A DNA stretch of 64,000 nucleotides from Hordeum vulgare subsp. vulgare (lineage: Eukaryota; Streptophyta; Magnoliopsida; Poales; Poaceae). The stretch is taken from assembly GCF_904849725.1 (NCBI RefSeq), contig NC_058521.1, forward strand, positions 432,840,676-432,904,675. Direction: 5' to 3'. Position numbers and translations under genes: made by a program. Of this stretch, positions 11,578 through 24,808 are shown piece by piece. The notes beneath the pieces are model-generated. The model was not told the DNA's origin. It did no database searches and worked only from the letters and a program-made list of their open reading frames with translations. Every line of letters starts with the position of its first letter. Within the stretch, counting starts at the first letter, position 1.

Positions 11578-13326
11578 TACTGAACCTCGAAGGTCCGTGA
11601 GGTGATGACCATGAATCTTCGGATCAAGTTAATGATGATGATCATGAATCTTCAGATCAAGTTGCTACTGAACCTCGAAGGTCCACAAGGACACGTTCCG
11701 CACGAGAGTGGTACGGCAATCCTGTCATGGAAATCATGTTGTTGGACAATAGTGAACCTTCGAACTATGAAGAAGCGATGGCGGTCCCGGATTCCAACAA
11801 ATGGCTTGAAGCCATGAAATACAAGATAGGATCCATGTATAAGAACAAAGTATGGACTTTGGTGGACTTGCCCGATGTTCGGCGAGCCATAGAAAATAAA
11901 TGGATCTTTAAAAAGAAGACTGACGCGGATGGTAATATGACCATCTATAAGGCTCGACTTGTCGCTAAGGGTTATCGACAAGTTCAAGGAATTGACTACG
12001 ATGAGACTTTCTCACCCATAGCAATCTGAAGTCCGTCTGAATCATGTTAGCAATTGCCGCATTTTATGATTATGAGATCTGGCAAATGGACGTCAAAACG
12101 ACATTCCTTAACGACTTTCTTAAGGAAGAATTGCATATGATACAGCCGGAAGATTTTGTCAATCCTAATAATGCTGACAAGGTATGCAAGCTCCAGCGCT
12201 CCATCTATGGGCTAGTGCACGCATCTCGGAGTTGGAACATTCGCTTCGATGAGGTGATCAAAGCGTTTGGGTTTGTACAGACTTATGGAGAAGCCTGTAT
12301 TTACAAGAAAGTGAGTGGGAGCTCTGTAGAATTTCTCATATTATATGTGGATGACATATTGTTGATGGGAAATGATATATAACTTTTGGAAAGCATAAAG
12401 GCCTATTTGAATAAGTGTTTTTCAATGAGGGCCTTGGAGAAGCTGCTTACATATGAGGCATCAAGATCTATAGATATAGATCGAGATGCCTCATAGGTAT
12501 TTCACAAAGCACGTGCCTTGACACGATATTGAATAAGTTCAATATGGATAAGGCCAAGAAGGGGTTCTTGCCTGTATTACAAGGTGTGAGGTTGAGCACA
12601 GCTCAACGCCCGACCACGGCAGAAGATAGAGAAAATATGAGTACCGTCCCCTATGCTTCAGACATAGGCTCTATCATGTATGCCATGCTGTATACCAGAC
12701 CTGATGTGAACCTTGTCATAAGTTTGGTAGGGAGGTACAAAAGTGATCCAGGAGTGGATCACTGGACAGCGGTCAAGAATATCGTTAAGTACCTGAAAAG
12801 GACTAAATATATGTTTCTCGTTTATGGAGGTGTCCAAGAGCTCGTCGTAAAGGGTTACGTCGATGCTAGCTTCGACACAGATATGGATGACTCCAAGTCA
12901 CAAACCGGATACGTGTGTATTTTGAATGGTGGGGCAGTCAGCTCGTGCAGTTGCAAGCAAAGTGTCATGGTGGCATCTACATGTGAGGGGGAGTACATAG
13001 CTGCTTCGGAAGCAACACAGGAAGGAGTCTCGATGAAGGAGTTCATCACCGACCTAGGAGTGATTCCGAGTGCGTCGGGCCCGATGACTCTTTTCTGTGA
13101 CATCACTAGAGCTATTGCCATTGCCAAGGAGCCCAGGTTTCACAAGAAGACCAAGCACATAAAGCGCCGCTTCAACTCCATTCGTGGATACATCCAGGAT
13201 GGGCATATAGATATTTGTAAAGTACATACAGATCTGAATGTCACAGATCCATTGACTAAATATCTTCCACGAGCAAAACATAATCAACACAAGAACTGTA
13301 TGGGTGTTCGATTCATCACAATGTAA
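11576..13326 (+). pseudogene. Angela-type pol fragment (RT and RNase H), left copy
   Basis: The fragment begins in the integrase-RT linker. The RT blocks are NKWIFKKKTDADG, QMDVKTTFLN and LYVDDILLMG (YVDD intact). RNase H follows with SQTGYVCILNGG and STCEGEY, and it ends RFITM at 13326. Frame breaks lie at about 12028, 12381 and 12525. It is the 3' part of a second Angela copy whose 5' part is missing. A polypurine stretch (agagggaggc, 13349-13358) abuts the LTR. A repeated block with ctgaacctcgaaggtcc occurs twice at its left end. Confidence 0.85.
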
Positions 13327-13358
13327 CTAGATTATTGACTCTAGTGCAAGAGGGAGGC

Positions 13359-15091
13359 TGTTGGAAATATGCCCTAGAGGCAATAATAAAGTGGATATTG
13401 TCATATTTCCTTGTTCATGATAATTGTCTATTATTCATGCTATAATTATAATAACCGAAAACCGTAATACATGTGTGAATACATAGACCACAACATATCC
13501 CTAGTGAGCCTCTAGTTGACTAGCTCGTTGATCAATAAATGGTCATGGTTTTATGATCATGGACATTGGATGTCATTTATAACGGGATGACATCATTAGG
13601 AGAATGATGTGATGGACAAGACCCAATCCTAAGCATAGCACAAGATCGTGTAGTTCGTCTGCTAGAGCTTTTATAATGTCAAGTATAATTTCCTTACACC
13701 ATGAGATTGTGCAACTCCCGGATACCATAGGAGTGCTTTGGGTGTATCAAACGTCACAACGTAATTGGGTGATTATAAAGGTGCACTACAGGTATCTCTG
13801 AAAGTGTCTGTTGGGTTGGTACGAATCGAGACTGGGATTTGTCGCTCTGTGTGACGGAGAGGTATCTTTGGGCCCACTCGGTAATGCATCATCATAATGA
13901 GCTCAATGTGACTAAGGAGTTAGCCAAGGGATGATGGGTTACCGAACAAGTAAAGAAACTTGTCGGTAATGAGATTGATCAAGGTATAGGGATACCGACG
14001 ATCGAATCTCGGGCAAGTATCATACCGGTAGACAAAGGGAAATGCATACGGGATTGAGTGAATCCTCGACAACATGGTTCATCCGATGAGATCATCGTGG
14101 AACATGTGGGAGCCAACATGGATATCCAGACCCCATTGTTGGTTATTGGTCGAAGAGGTGTCTCGGTCATGTGTGCATGTTTCCCGAAATCGTAGGGTTT
14201 ACACACTTAATGTTCGGTGACGCTAGAGTTGTTATGGGAATAGTATATGTGGTTACCAAAGGTTGTTCGGAGTCCCGGTTGAGATCCCAGATGTCACGAG
14301 TAGTTCCAGAATGGTCTGGAAGTAAAGATTCATATACACGAAGTGGAGATTTGATTGTTGGAAATGTTTCGGCGATCATCGGTATTGTACCGGGACCACC
14401 GGAAGGGTTCTAGGGGTCCACCGGGATGGACCACCAGCCCCGTAGGGCCACGTGGGCCAAAAGTGGAAGGGAACCAGCACCTAGATGGGTTGGTGCGCCG
14501 CCCACGAAGCCCCAAGGTGCACTAGGAGGCAAGGGAGGCCAAACCCTAGGCGTGGGGGCTGCCTTGGGTGGCAAGCCAGCCCCAAGGGCACCGCCCCACC
14601 TCCATCTAGGGTTCCCGCACCTCCTAGGGTTTGCCTAGGGTGGCGCACCCCCTCTCCCTCCCTCCTATATATAGTGGAGGCTTTGGGAAGGCTGCATACA
14701 CCTTGAACACCACCTCATGGCGCAGCCCTACCTCTCCCTCTTCTCGTCCTCCACGGTGCTTGGTGAAGCCCTGCCGGAGATCCACATACTCCATTGCCAC
14801 CACGCCATCGTGCTGCCGGAGTTCTCCCTCAACTTATCCTCCCTCCTTGCTGGATCAAGAAGGAGGAGACGTCCCCTGGCTGTAGGTGTGTTGAACACGG
14901 AGACACCGAACGTTCGGTGTTTGGATCGGATCGCCGCGAGTACGACTCCATTAACCGTGTTCATAGTAACGCTTCCGCGTTGCGATCTTCAATGGTATGA
15001 ACATGCTCTTCCCCACTCATTGCTGGTTTCTCCTAGATGATCTTGGTGTGACGTAGGAATTTTTTTTGAATTATTACAACGATCCCCAACA
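13359..15091 (+). repeat. Angela/BARE-type LTR, middle of the tandem array
   Basis: It starts TGTTGGAAATATGCCC and ends GATCCCCAACA, the standard ends of the Triticeae Angela/BARE/WIS LTR group. It is a close relative of 47825-49545. It serves as 3' LTR for the left fragment and as 5' LTR for the right copy. Confidence 0.92.
14666..14674 (+). promoter_or_regulatory. Candidate TATA box in the Angela LTR
   Basis: TATATATAG follows a C/T-rich stretch, and the same motif is at 49121-49129 in the other LTR. The position in the 3' third of the LTR fits the known promoter placement in BARE-type LTRs. Activity is inferred. Confidence 0.5.
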
Positions 15092-15092
15092 A

Positions 15093-15104
15093 TGGTATCT
15101 GAGC
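15093..15104 (+). promoter_or_regulatory. Primer binding site, initiator-Met tRNA type (Angela)
   Basis: TGGTATCTGAGC begins one base after the LTR end. It differs by one base from the standard TGGTATCAGAGC of Copia elements primed by initiator Met-tRNA. Confidence 0.9.
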
Positions 15105-15788
15105 CAAGTTCTATGCGTAGATTCTATGCACGAGTAGAACAGAAAAGTTGCGGCCGATGATTTTGGCAATTGCTTGCCGTTACTAGACCAATATTTTTTT
15201 GGCGGTATTGTGGGATGAAGCAGCCTGGACCAACTTTACACGTACGCTTACGTGAGACTGGTTCCACCGCCTGACATGCACTTGTTGCATAAGGTGGCTA
15301 GTGGGTGTCTGTCTCTCCCACTTTAGTCGAATTGAATTCGATGAAAAGGGTCCTTATGAAGGGTAAGTAGCTTTGAGATATCAACATTGTGGTTGTCACG
15401 TAGGTAAGAAGCGTTCTTGCTAGAAACCCAAATCAGTCACGTAAAACTTGCAAGAACAATTAGAGGATGTCTAACTTGTTTTTGCAGGGTATGCTATGTG
15501 ATGTGATATGGCCAAACGGATGTGATGTTATATATGTGATGTATGAGATTGATCATGTTCTTGTAATAGGATTCACGACTTGCATGTCGATGAGTATGAC
15601 AACCGACAGGAGCCATAGGTGTTGTCTTAATTTATTGTATGAGATGCAATGCCATGTGCTTACTATACTTTATTGCTAACCGTTAGCCATAGTAGTAGAA
15701 GTAATAGTTGGCGGGACAACTTCACATAGACACCATGATGGAGATCATGGTGTCATGTCGGTGACAATGATGATCATGCCATGCCCCT
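15105..15788 (+). other. Angela 5' leader, interrupted
   Basis: This is the untranslated leader between primer site and gag. It stops at about 15788, where sequence of the element II LTR starts. When Angela resumes at 33398 it is already in gag, so several hundred bases of leader appear to be missing. No coding frame is supported. Confidence 0.7.
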
Positions 15789-16873
15789 ATATCGGATGAC
15801 ATTCATCATGTAACAGTTATAACATGGGGAGATATGTAACTAGCTCCAGTTCGTCAATGTAATGTAGGCATGTCCGTATTTAGTCATACGTGCTTATGGA
15901 AAAGAACTTGCATGACATCTATTGTCCATCCCTCTTGTGGCAGTGGGGTCCTAATGGATACTAAGGGATATTAAGGTCTCCTTTTAATAGAGAACCAAAA
16001 CAAAGCATTATCACATAGTGAATACATGAACTCCTCATACTATGGTCATCTCCGGGAGTGGTTCCGGCTATTGTTGCTCCGGGGTTGCCGGGTCATAACA
16101 CATAGTAGGTGACTACACCTTGCAAGATATGATCAAGAACACACATATATTGATGAAAACATAATAGGTTCAGATCTGAAATCATGGCGCTCGGGCCCTA
16201 GTGACGAGCATTAAGCATAGCAAAGTAGTAGCAATATCAATCTTAGAACATAGTGGATACTAGGGATCAAACCCCGTCAACACTAACTCGATTACATGAT
16301 AGATATCATCCAACCCATCACCGTCCAGCAAGCCTACGCTGAGATTACTCACGAACGATGAAGAGCATCATGGAATTGGCGATGAAGGATGGTTGGTGAT
16401 GACGACGGCGTCGATTTCCCCTCTCCGGAACCCAGCACGGACTCCAGATCTGCCCTCCAGAGGAAGAGCAGGTGGTGGCGGCGGCTCCGTATCGTGAAAC
16501 GTGATGAACTCTTCTCTCTTAATTTTTTCTAGGCGAGAGAGAATATATAGAGCTGGAGTTGGAGGCTGCGGAGCCACGAGGGCCTCACAAGCCTGTCAGG
16601 TGCGGCCAGGGGGGCCCGCGCCTCCTGGGCTTGTGGGCTCCTTGCTCCGCGTCTCTAGGTAATTCTTGCGCCAGTATTTTTTACATATTCCACAAAAAAT
16701 CCTCGTAAATTTACAGGTCATTTCGAGAACTTCTATTTCTACGCAAAAACAACACCATGGCAACTCTGCTGAAAACAGCGTCAATCCGAGTTAGTTCCAT
16801 TCAAATCATGCAAATTAGAATCCAAAACAAGGGCAAAAGAGTTTGGAAAAGTAGATACGATGGAGACGTATCA
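15789..16873 (-). repeat. 3' LTR of Gypsy II, 5'-truncated on the plus strand
   Basis: It aligns with about 32310-33397 and ends gacgtatca at 16873. The first recognisable homology is atcggatgacattc near 15789. The outermost part of the LTR is missing. Confidence 0.85.
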
Positions 16874-19802
16874 ACTCCCCCAAGCGTAAAGCCTTGCTTG
16901 TCCTCAAGCAATTCAGTTGACAAACTGAAAGAGACAAAAGAAAAACTTTTACGAACTCTCATTGATCTTGTTTTTCTAATTATGTCTAACTCATATTCAG
17001 ATTTTCAGCAAGATCAAAAGCTAACCACATAAGCAATAACATTTAGGTCTCATGGTGTACTCATATCACTGGCATAATCAACTAGTTGCAATAATACTAA
17101 GTTTCAAACGTCAACACTTCAATCAAAACAAACATGAAGACAATATGAACAGATGGTATCTCGCTAGCCCTTTCTAAGACCGCAAAACATAAATGTAGAG
17201 CACCTTCAAAGACCAAGGGCTGACTGAACATTGTAATTCATGGAAATGAAGATCCAGTCACAGTCATACTCAATATCAATTAATAGCAAAGCATAAGAAT
17301 GACGGAGGTGCTCTCTAACTGGTGCTTTTATAAGAAGAGGATGACTCAACAGAAACGTAAATAGATAGGCCCTTCGCAAAGGGAAGCATTGATTTGCAGA
17401 GTTTCCAGAGCTCAAGCTTTTAAAACAGAGAAAAATAATTTTGCGTGATATGCTTTCATTGTCAACGCGATGACCAAGAGTTTTCACCATCTTCCATGCT
17501 ACACAAATATAGGCGGTTCCCAAATAGAAAAGTAAAGTTTTGACTCGTCCACCACCGATCAATCACACTCCACGACTAGCCGAATCCTCGGGTGTCGTGC
17601 AACAACAATCCAGGGGAGTTTAGTTTGCAATTATATTTTCGATTTGAGCATGGAACTGGGCATTCCAATTACCGGCCCCTTTCTCGTGAGTGATAGAAAT
17701 AAACACGTATCGAGGATAACACGCCTAGCATGGAAGATACTGACCGCCCCTTGTCACCACATGAGCGGTTCGGGCGTACAAAACAGATTATTTCTTGAAG
17801 ATTTAGAGAGTAGGACATGCAAATTTACTTGGAACGGCACGTAGATACCGCATATAGGTAGGTATGGTGGACTCATAAGGAATAACTTTGGGTTTATGGA
17901 AGTGGATGCACAAGCAGTATTCCCGCTTAGTACAAGTGAAGGCTAGCAAAAGACTCGGGAGCGACCTACTAGAGAGCGACAACAGTCATCAATATGCATT
18001 GAAATTAACCAACATTGAGTGCAAGAATGAGTAGGATATAAATCACCATAAACATGAATATCAAAGAGGATATGTTGATTTTGTTTCAACTACATGCGTG
18101 AACATGTGCCAAGTCAAGCCACTTGAATCATTCAAAGGAGGATACCATCATATCATACTACATCATAATCATCTTGAAATTCATGTTGGCATCCAAGACA
18201 AACTATTATAAGTTCCTAGGTAATTAAGCATGGCATCAAAAGCTATGATCTCTAAGTTGTCATTGCAAACATGTTTCTCTCATAACAAAGCTGAATTAGC
18301 AACAATGAGCTAGTCATATTTACAAAAACAAAATAGGTCGAGTTCATACCAGCTTTTCCAGGCTCAGTCACTTTATCATATATCGTCATTATTGCCTTTC
18401 ACTTGCACGACCGAATGATGTGAATAAAAATAAGAGTGTTCGTGCATTGGACTAAGCTGGAATCTGCAAGCAAACTCAGAGAAGAAGACAAAGTAATATG
18501 GCTCTTTGACGGATAAACAATTATACAAGTGAGAGCCACTAAACATTTTAACAATGGTCTTCTACCTTGACCCAAAGAAAAAGAAAACTATTTACACGGG
18601 AAAGCTCCCAACAAGCAAAAGAAGAACGGGAAATCTTTTTGGGTTTTCTCCCTAAATACCACTAAGCAAGCTGGAAAGTAAACTTACAACTAATTTTTTT
18701 TTGTTTTTCTCAATTTAAACAAGCACACGAGAAGAAAGCGAGAAAAATAAATAAACTAGCATGGATGATACAGTGGCAAACTGTGAACACCGACTATCAA
18801 AGTGAATGTGAGAGCATGGATATAAAGTCGGTGAGAAAAAACGTACTCCCCCAAGCTTAATCTTTTGTCCTAAGTTAGTCTACTCCTAAGGCTCGTGAAT
18901 TCATCGGAAGGTCATTCACATGGTTGTACCCATGCGTTCCTCGACTGATAAGGATCGGTCTCCCGAATCGAGAGACGGGGACCCCTTTTGCTTGAGGAAC
19001 CACCATGATAGTTTCTCCTGAACATCTTCTTTTTCTGAAATTTTTAGTGACTCAAAAGAAACGTGAACAAGGCTCAACAAAACTCATAGCAACTACTCCT
19101 ACAAGTGCTTAGAGGCCATATCATGCACCAAAACTACTTGGGACCAACTAAAATTAACATGCAAAGCTCAAGAACATGGTCACCAAGGCATCAAAAATAC
19201 GCAACGAATAAGGCACTAGAACAAAAACTAATTGGACCAATGGAGGAGTCACATACCAAGGAACAATTCCCCAAAACAGTTTGGTCAATGGGGCTTTGCA
19301 CAAGGATATCGAAAAATGCAGCAAGAAGAGCAAGAACACGGGTTTTAGCTGTGGAATGATTTTTTCTGGAGGTAGAAGAAGGAGATGGGAGCTGGAATAA
19401 GTGGAGGGGGCCATGTGGGACCCACAAGCCTGCCAGGCGTGGCCAGGGGGTGCCCGCGCATCCTGGGCTTGTGGCCCACTAGTGCATCCCCCTGACTAGC
19501 TTCCTATCTCAGAAATTTTCAAATATTCCAGAAAAAATCATACTTGAATTTGAGGGCATTTGGAGAACTTTTATTTTCGGGACACTTTTCTAAGGGACGG
19601 AGAAAGCAGAAAACAGGGAAATAAAGCTAAATTTATCATTTTTCTTCTAAACAACAGAAAGTAAAAGTTGGGAGCAGAAGGTTGTGACTTATAGATTCAT
19701 CCATCTCATGGTCATCAAAAGAAATCCGACAATGAGGTTGATCAAGTGTCCTTGACAAACTTTTTCCGAATAACGTAAAAACGGAGAATTTTCGAATAAT
19801 CA
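16874..19802 (-). other. Non-coding 3' region of Gypsy II
   Basis: It begins with the polypurine complement actcccccaagc and parallels 373-4197 of element I. Compared with elements I and III it has lost almost all of the second ORF (see 18889-19025). No RT or integrase motif is present. Confidence 0.75.
18889..19025 (-). pseudogene. Athila ORF-1-like remnant with large internal deletion (Gypsy II)
   Basis: An ATG at 19025 starts a remnant of about 45 codons. It holds the same N-terminal blocks as the element III ORF (RRNYHGGSSSKRGPRLS, then PSDEF). It then joins directly to the sequence that follows the ORF end in the other copies. A deletion of about 0.9 kb explains this. One stop also interrupts the remnant. 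It encodes no useful protein. Confidence 0.65.
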
Positions 19803-19831
19803 CTAGGTTACCTCAAAGGGGATGTGCATAT

Positions 19832-21213
19832 TGATAAGTCTCCATCGTATCTACTTTTCCAAACTCTTTTGCCCTTGTTTTGGTCTCTAATTTGCATGAT
19901 TTGAATGGAACTAACCCGGACTGGCGCTGTTTTGAGCAGAATTGCCATGGTGTTGTTTTTGCTTAGAAATAAAAGTTCTCGGAATGACCTGGAAATTTAC
20001 GATGATTTTTTGTGGAATATATAAAAACTACTGGCACAAGACTCACCTGGAGGGACGGAGCCAGGAGCTCACAAGCCCACCAGCCCCCCCCCCCCTAGCG
20101 AGGCCTGGCAGGCCTGTGAGCCCCTCGTGGCTCCGCAGCCTCCAATTCCAAGTCTATATATTCTCTTTCGACCGGAAAAAAATCAAGGAGAAGAGTTCAT
20201 CGCGTTTTACGATACGGAGCCGCCGCCACCACCTGTTCTTCCTCTTGAGGGCAGATCTAGAGTCCGTTCTGGGCTCCTGAGAGGGGGAATCGTCGCCTTC
20301 ATCATCACCAACCATCCTTCATCACCAATTACATGATGCTCTTCACCATTCGTGAGTAATCTCATCGTAGGCTTGTTGGATGGTGATGGGTTGGATGAGA
20401 TCTATCATGTAATCGAGTTACTTTTGATGGGGATTGATCCCTAGGATCCACTATGTTCTGAGATTGATGTTGCTACTACTTTGCTTTGCTTAAGGCTTGT
20501 CACTAGGGCCCGAGTGCCATGATTTGAGATCTGAACCTATTATGTTTTCATCAATATATGTGTATTCTTGATACTATCTTGCAAGTTGTAGTCACCTACT
20601 ATGTGTTATGACCCGGCAACCCAGGAACGACAATAACGGAACCACTCCCGGAGATGACCATAGTATGAGGAGTTCATGTATTCACTAAGTGCTAATGCTT
20701 TGTTCCGGTTCTCTATTAAAAGGAGACCCTTAATATCCCTTAGTTTCCATTAGGACCCCGCTGCCATGGCAGGGATGGACAATAGATGTCATGCAAGTTA
20801 TTTTCCATAAGCACGTATGACTATATACGGAATGCATGCATACATTACATTGACGAACTAGAGCTAGTTACATATCTCCCCATGTTATAATTGTTACATG
20901 ATGAATGTCATCCGGCATAATTATCCATCACAGATCCAATGCCTACGAGTTTTTCCTACTGGTCCTTGCTACGTTACTTTACCGCTACTGTTGTCACTGT
21001 TGCTACTGTTACCGTTGCTACCGTTGCTATCACACTACTGTGCTACTGAAACTTTGCTGCAGATACTAAGTCTTTCAGGTGTGGTTGAATTGGCAACTCA
21101 GCTGCTAATACTCAAGAATATTCTTTGGCTTCACCTTGTGTCGAATCAGCAAATTTGGGTTGAATACTCTACCCTCAAAAACTGTTGCGATCCCCTATAC
21201 TTGTGGGTTATGA
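19832..21213 (+). repeat. 5' LTR of Gypsy III
   Basis: It starts TGATAAGTCTCC (TGATACG in other copies) and ends GTGGGTTATGA (normally TTATCA). It is 1382 bp, the same length as the 3' LTR. A TATA-like tctatata occurs at 20153-20160. Confidence 0.92.
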
Positions 21214-21224
21214 AGACTATTTTC

Positions 21225-21240
21225 TGGCACCGTTGCCGGG
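21225..21240 (+). promoter_or_regulatory. Primer binding site, tRNA-Asp type (Gypsy III)
   Basis: TGGCACCGTTGCCGGG lies 11 bases after the LTR. It is the expected complement of the tRNA-Asp 3' end, with one G to A change. Confidence 0.8.
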
Positions 21241-21291
21241 AGGCATAGCTCTATTCTCTGAGTCACTTGGGATTTACGTCTGTTGTCCACT

Positions 21292-24022
21292 ATGAGGAAT
21301 CTGAGAGATCCAAAAACAAATTCTTGCCCTCAACTACAAGGACAGGTAAGGAACTGCCATCTAGCTCTGCACTTGATTCACCTTCAGTTATGAGTAAGTT
21401 TGCGACAGCACCACCTACTAGAAACTCTGATATGTCGCATGTGCTTGATGATGCTACTTTTGCTATCCATGATGCTTATGATGATGCTTTGCTTGATACT
21501 GCTTTGCCTTTGGGTGCATTTCTTGATGCACAAATTGCTAGAGTTTCTGCTGAATGTGTTGATACTTCTGAAACTGCTGAAATTATTGAAGTAGAACCTG
21601 TTGTTTCACCTGTTAGAACTAGCTCTCCTAGATATGAATTGCCTGATATACCTGAGGGTTATGTTATGGAGGGAGAGGTAGCTGAGGACTTTCTTGCTTG
21701 TAAGGATAGCTATGATCTTGTGAATTTACTGCGCAAGTGGAAGGAAAAATCTCTGAATGCTAGAATGAAATACGATCCTAAGTTTGCTACTTCACCCAGC
21801 TTTGTGACTGATAAGGATTATGAATTCTCTGTCGATCCCGAGTTAATCACTTTGGTTGAATCTGATCCTTTTCATGGTTATGAGTCTGAAACGGTTGTAG
21901 CTCATCTTACCAAGCTGAATGATATAGCCACCCTATTCACACGCGAGGAAAAGATTCGCCATTACTATATCCTTAAGTTGTTTCCTTTCTCACTAAAGGA
22001 TGACGCTAAGACTTGGTTCACTTATCTTGCTCCTGGTTGTGTGCGTAGTCCCCAGGATATGATATACTACTTCTCTGAGAAATATTTTCCTGCCCATAAG
22101 AAACAAGCTGCCTTGCAGGATATATATAACTTTGGGCAAGTTGAAGAAGAGAGTCTCCCACAGGCTTGGGGGAGGCTTGTCCAGTTACTGAATGCTTTGC
22201 GTGATCACCCTCTTGAGAAGAATGAAATACTTGATATATTTTCTAATAGACTAACCGATGCTTCTAGGGACCACCTAGATAGTTGTGTTGGTTGTGTTTT
22301 CAAGGAACGAACTGTGGAACAAGCTGAAATTCTATTGAATTGTATCTTCAGAAATGATAAGGCTTGGACTATTCCCGAACCACCTCCGAAGCCAACTCCG
22401 ATGAAAAGAGGTATTTTATTCCTCAGTCCTAAAGATATGTAAGAAGCTAAAAAATCTATTTAAGAGAAAGGTATTAAATCTGAAAATGTTAAGTATCTAC
22501 CACCTATCAAAGAGATCCATGGTCTTGATAACCCGACAATGGTAGTAGAGGTAAATTCCCTTCGTAGATTCCATGAGAGTGATATTCCTTTTCATAAACC
22601 TGCTAGCTTATGCTTATATGAATTTGATAACTTTGTTGCCAAACAACAAAGTTTAAATGATTATGTTAGCAAACAATTGGAACAGAATGCTCGTATGCTT
22701 AGTCATTTAAGTGCTTGTGTGGATAGAAATGTCAATGATCTTAAGCTTTTGAGTAAACATGCTTGTATGGTCACTACTCAAGTAGAACAAGTACTTAAGG
22801 CTCAAAATGACTTGCTCAACGAGTTGAATGACAATTCTGTTAGAGTCGTCACTAGAGGTGGTAGAATGACTCGGGAACCTTTGTACCCTGAGGGCCATCC
22901 TAAGAGAATTGAACAAGATTCTCAAGGAGTTAGCACTGATGCTTCTAGTCATCCTGGTAATAAGAAGAAAAAGAAAGATGATAGGAACTTGCATGCTAGC
23001 AAACCTGCTGCTGTTACACCTGAGAATCCAAATGATATCTCTGTTTCTGATGCCGAAACACAATCTGGTGATGAACATGAGCCTAGTGATAGTATTTATA
23101 GTGGTGTTCATGTTGATGCTCAACCTAGCAATGACAAGGATGTGGAGATTGAACCTATTGATCTTGATAACCCACAACCTAAGAATAGGAGATATGATAA
23201 GAACGACTTCATTGCTAGGAAGCATGGTAAAGAAAGAGAACCATGGGTTCAGAAACCCACGCCCTTTCCTTCCAAACCATCCAAGAAAAAGGATGATGAG
23301 GATTTTGAGCGCTTTGTTGAAATGATTAGACCTGTCTTTCTGCAAATGCGTTTGACAGATATGCTCAAAATGTCTCCTTACGATAAGTACATGAAAGATA
23401 TTGTGACCAATAAAAGGAAGATACCTGAGGTTGAGATTTCCACCATGCTTGCCAACTACACCTTCAAGGGTGGAAGTCCTAAGAAACTGGGTGATCCCGG
23501 AGTGCCCACTATACCTTGCTCCTTTAAAGGAAATTATGTTAGAATTGCTTTATGCGATCTTGGAGCTTGTGTTAGTGTTATGCCTCTCTCTCTTTACGTA
23601 GACTTGAATTGGATAAGTTGACACTCACTGAAATCTCCTTGCAAATGGCCGACAAATCAACTGCTTTTCCTGTCGGCATTTGCGAGGATGTGCCTGTTGT
23701 GGTTGCTAACGTTACTATCTTAACGAACTTTGTTATTCTGGATATTCCCGAGGATGATGCCATGGCGGTCATCCTTGGAAGACCCTTTTTAAACACTGCA
23801 GGGGTTGTTATTGATTGCAACAAAGGCAATGTCACTTTCCATGTTAACGGTAATGAGCACACCGTGCACTGTCCGAAGAAATAATATCGAGTACATTGCA
23901 TCAATCCTATTGAAAAAAATTCATCAATTCTTATTGAGAGCTTTGAATGCCCTATACCTACTGTCAAGATGAAGTATTATTTACTTTTTGGGGACATTCA
24001 CATCCCCGTTGAGGTAACCTAG
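21292..24022 (+). pseudogene. gag-protease polyprotein of Gypsy III
   Basis: The ATG at 21292 matches the start used in element II. A frameshift soon after, near 21310, moves into the long frame. Gag blocks include KLFPFSLKDDAKTWF and PQAWGRLVQLLNAL. The linker is followed by protease with CDLGACVSVMPLSLY and VILGRPFLNT. Stops lie at 22440-22442, 22461-22463 and 23882-23884, and there is a second frameshift near 23600. The reading frame ends IPVEVT at 24022. The glycine of the protease motif (DLGAG) is cysteine here. The function is as in element I: particle formation and self-processing, without a polymerase. Confidence 0.85.
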
Positions 24023-24808
24023 TGATTATTCGAAAATTCTCCGATTTTATGTGATTCGAAAAAAGTTTGTCAAGGAGACTTGATCAACCTCATTGACATA
24101 TTTCTTTTGATGACCATGAGATGGATGAATCTAGGAGTCACAACCCTCTGTTCCCAACTTGTACTTTTTGTTGCTTAGAAGAAAAATGATAAATTTAGTT
24201 TTATTTTCCTGTTTTCTGCTTTCTCCGTCCCTTAGAAAAGTGTCCCGAAAATAAAAGTTCTCTAAATGCCCTAAAATTCAAGTATGATTTTTTCTGGAAT
24301 TTTTGAAAAAATCTGAGATAGAGAGCTAGTCACGGGGATGCGCCAGTGGGCCACTAGCCCAGGAGGCCCGGCCACCCCCCTGGCCAGGCCTGGCAGGCTT
24401 GTGGGCCCCACATGGCCCCCCCTCCACTTATTCCAGCTCCCATCTCCTTCTCCTACCTCTAGAAAAAGTCATTCCACATCTCAAACCCGTGGTCTTGCTC
24501 CTCTTGCTGCATTTTTCGATCTCCTTTTGCAAATCCCCATTCACCAAACTGGTTTGGGGAAATTGTTCCTTGGTATGTGACTCCTCCATTGGTCCAATTA
24601 GTTTTTGCTCTAGTGCTTTATTCGTTGTGTATTTTTGCTGCCTTGGTGACCCTGTTCTTGATCTTTGCATGTTCATTTTAGTTGGTCCCAAGTAGTTTTG
24701 ATGCATGATATTGCCTCTAGGCACTTGTAGGAGTAGTTGCTATGAGTTTTGTTGAGCCTCATTCACTTTTCTCTTGAGTCACTAAAAATCTCAGAAAAAA
24801 AGAAGATG
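24023..24808 (+). other. Spacer between gag-protease and second ORF (Gypsy III)
   Basis: This 0.8-kb stretch has no RT, RNase H or integrase motif. It is the counterpart of 3399-4197 in element I. It contains a C-rich stretch near 24360-24420. Open frames here overlap in opposite directions and are not conserved. Confidence 0.7.

Noticed and set aside
14426..15040. Several overlapping plus-strand frames in the Angela LTR
   Set aside because: The GC-rich LTR lacks stops by composition. Equivalent frames recur in the copy at 48817-49495 and none matches a known protein.
13359..15091. Solo LTR
   Set aside because: It has pol with a polypurine tract on its left, a primer site on its right and no flanking 5-bp duplication, so it is an internal LTR of a tandem.
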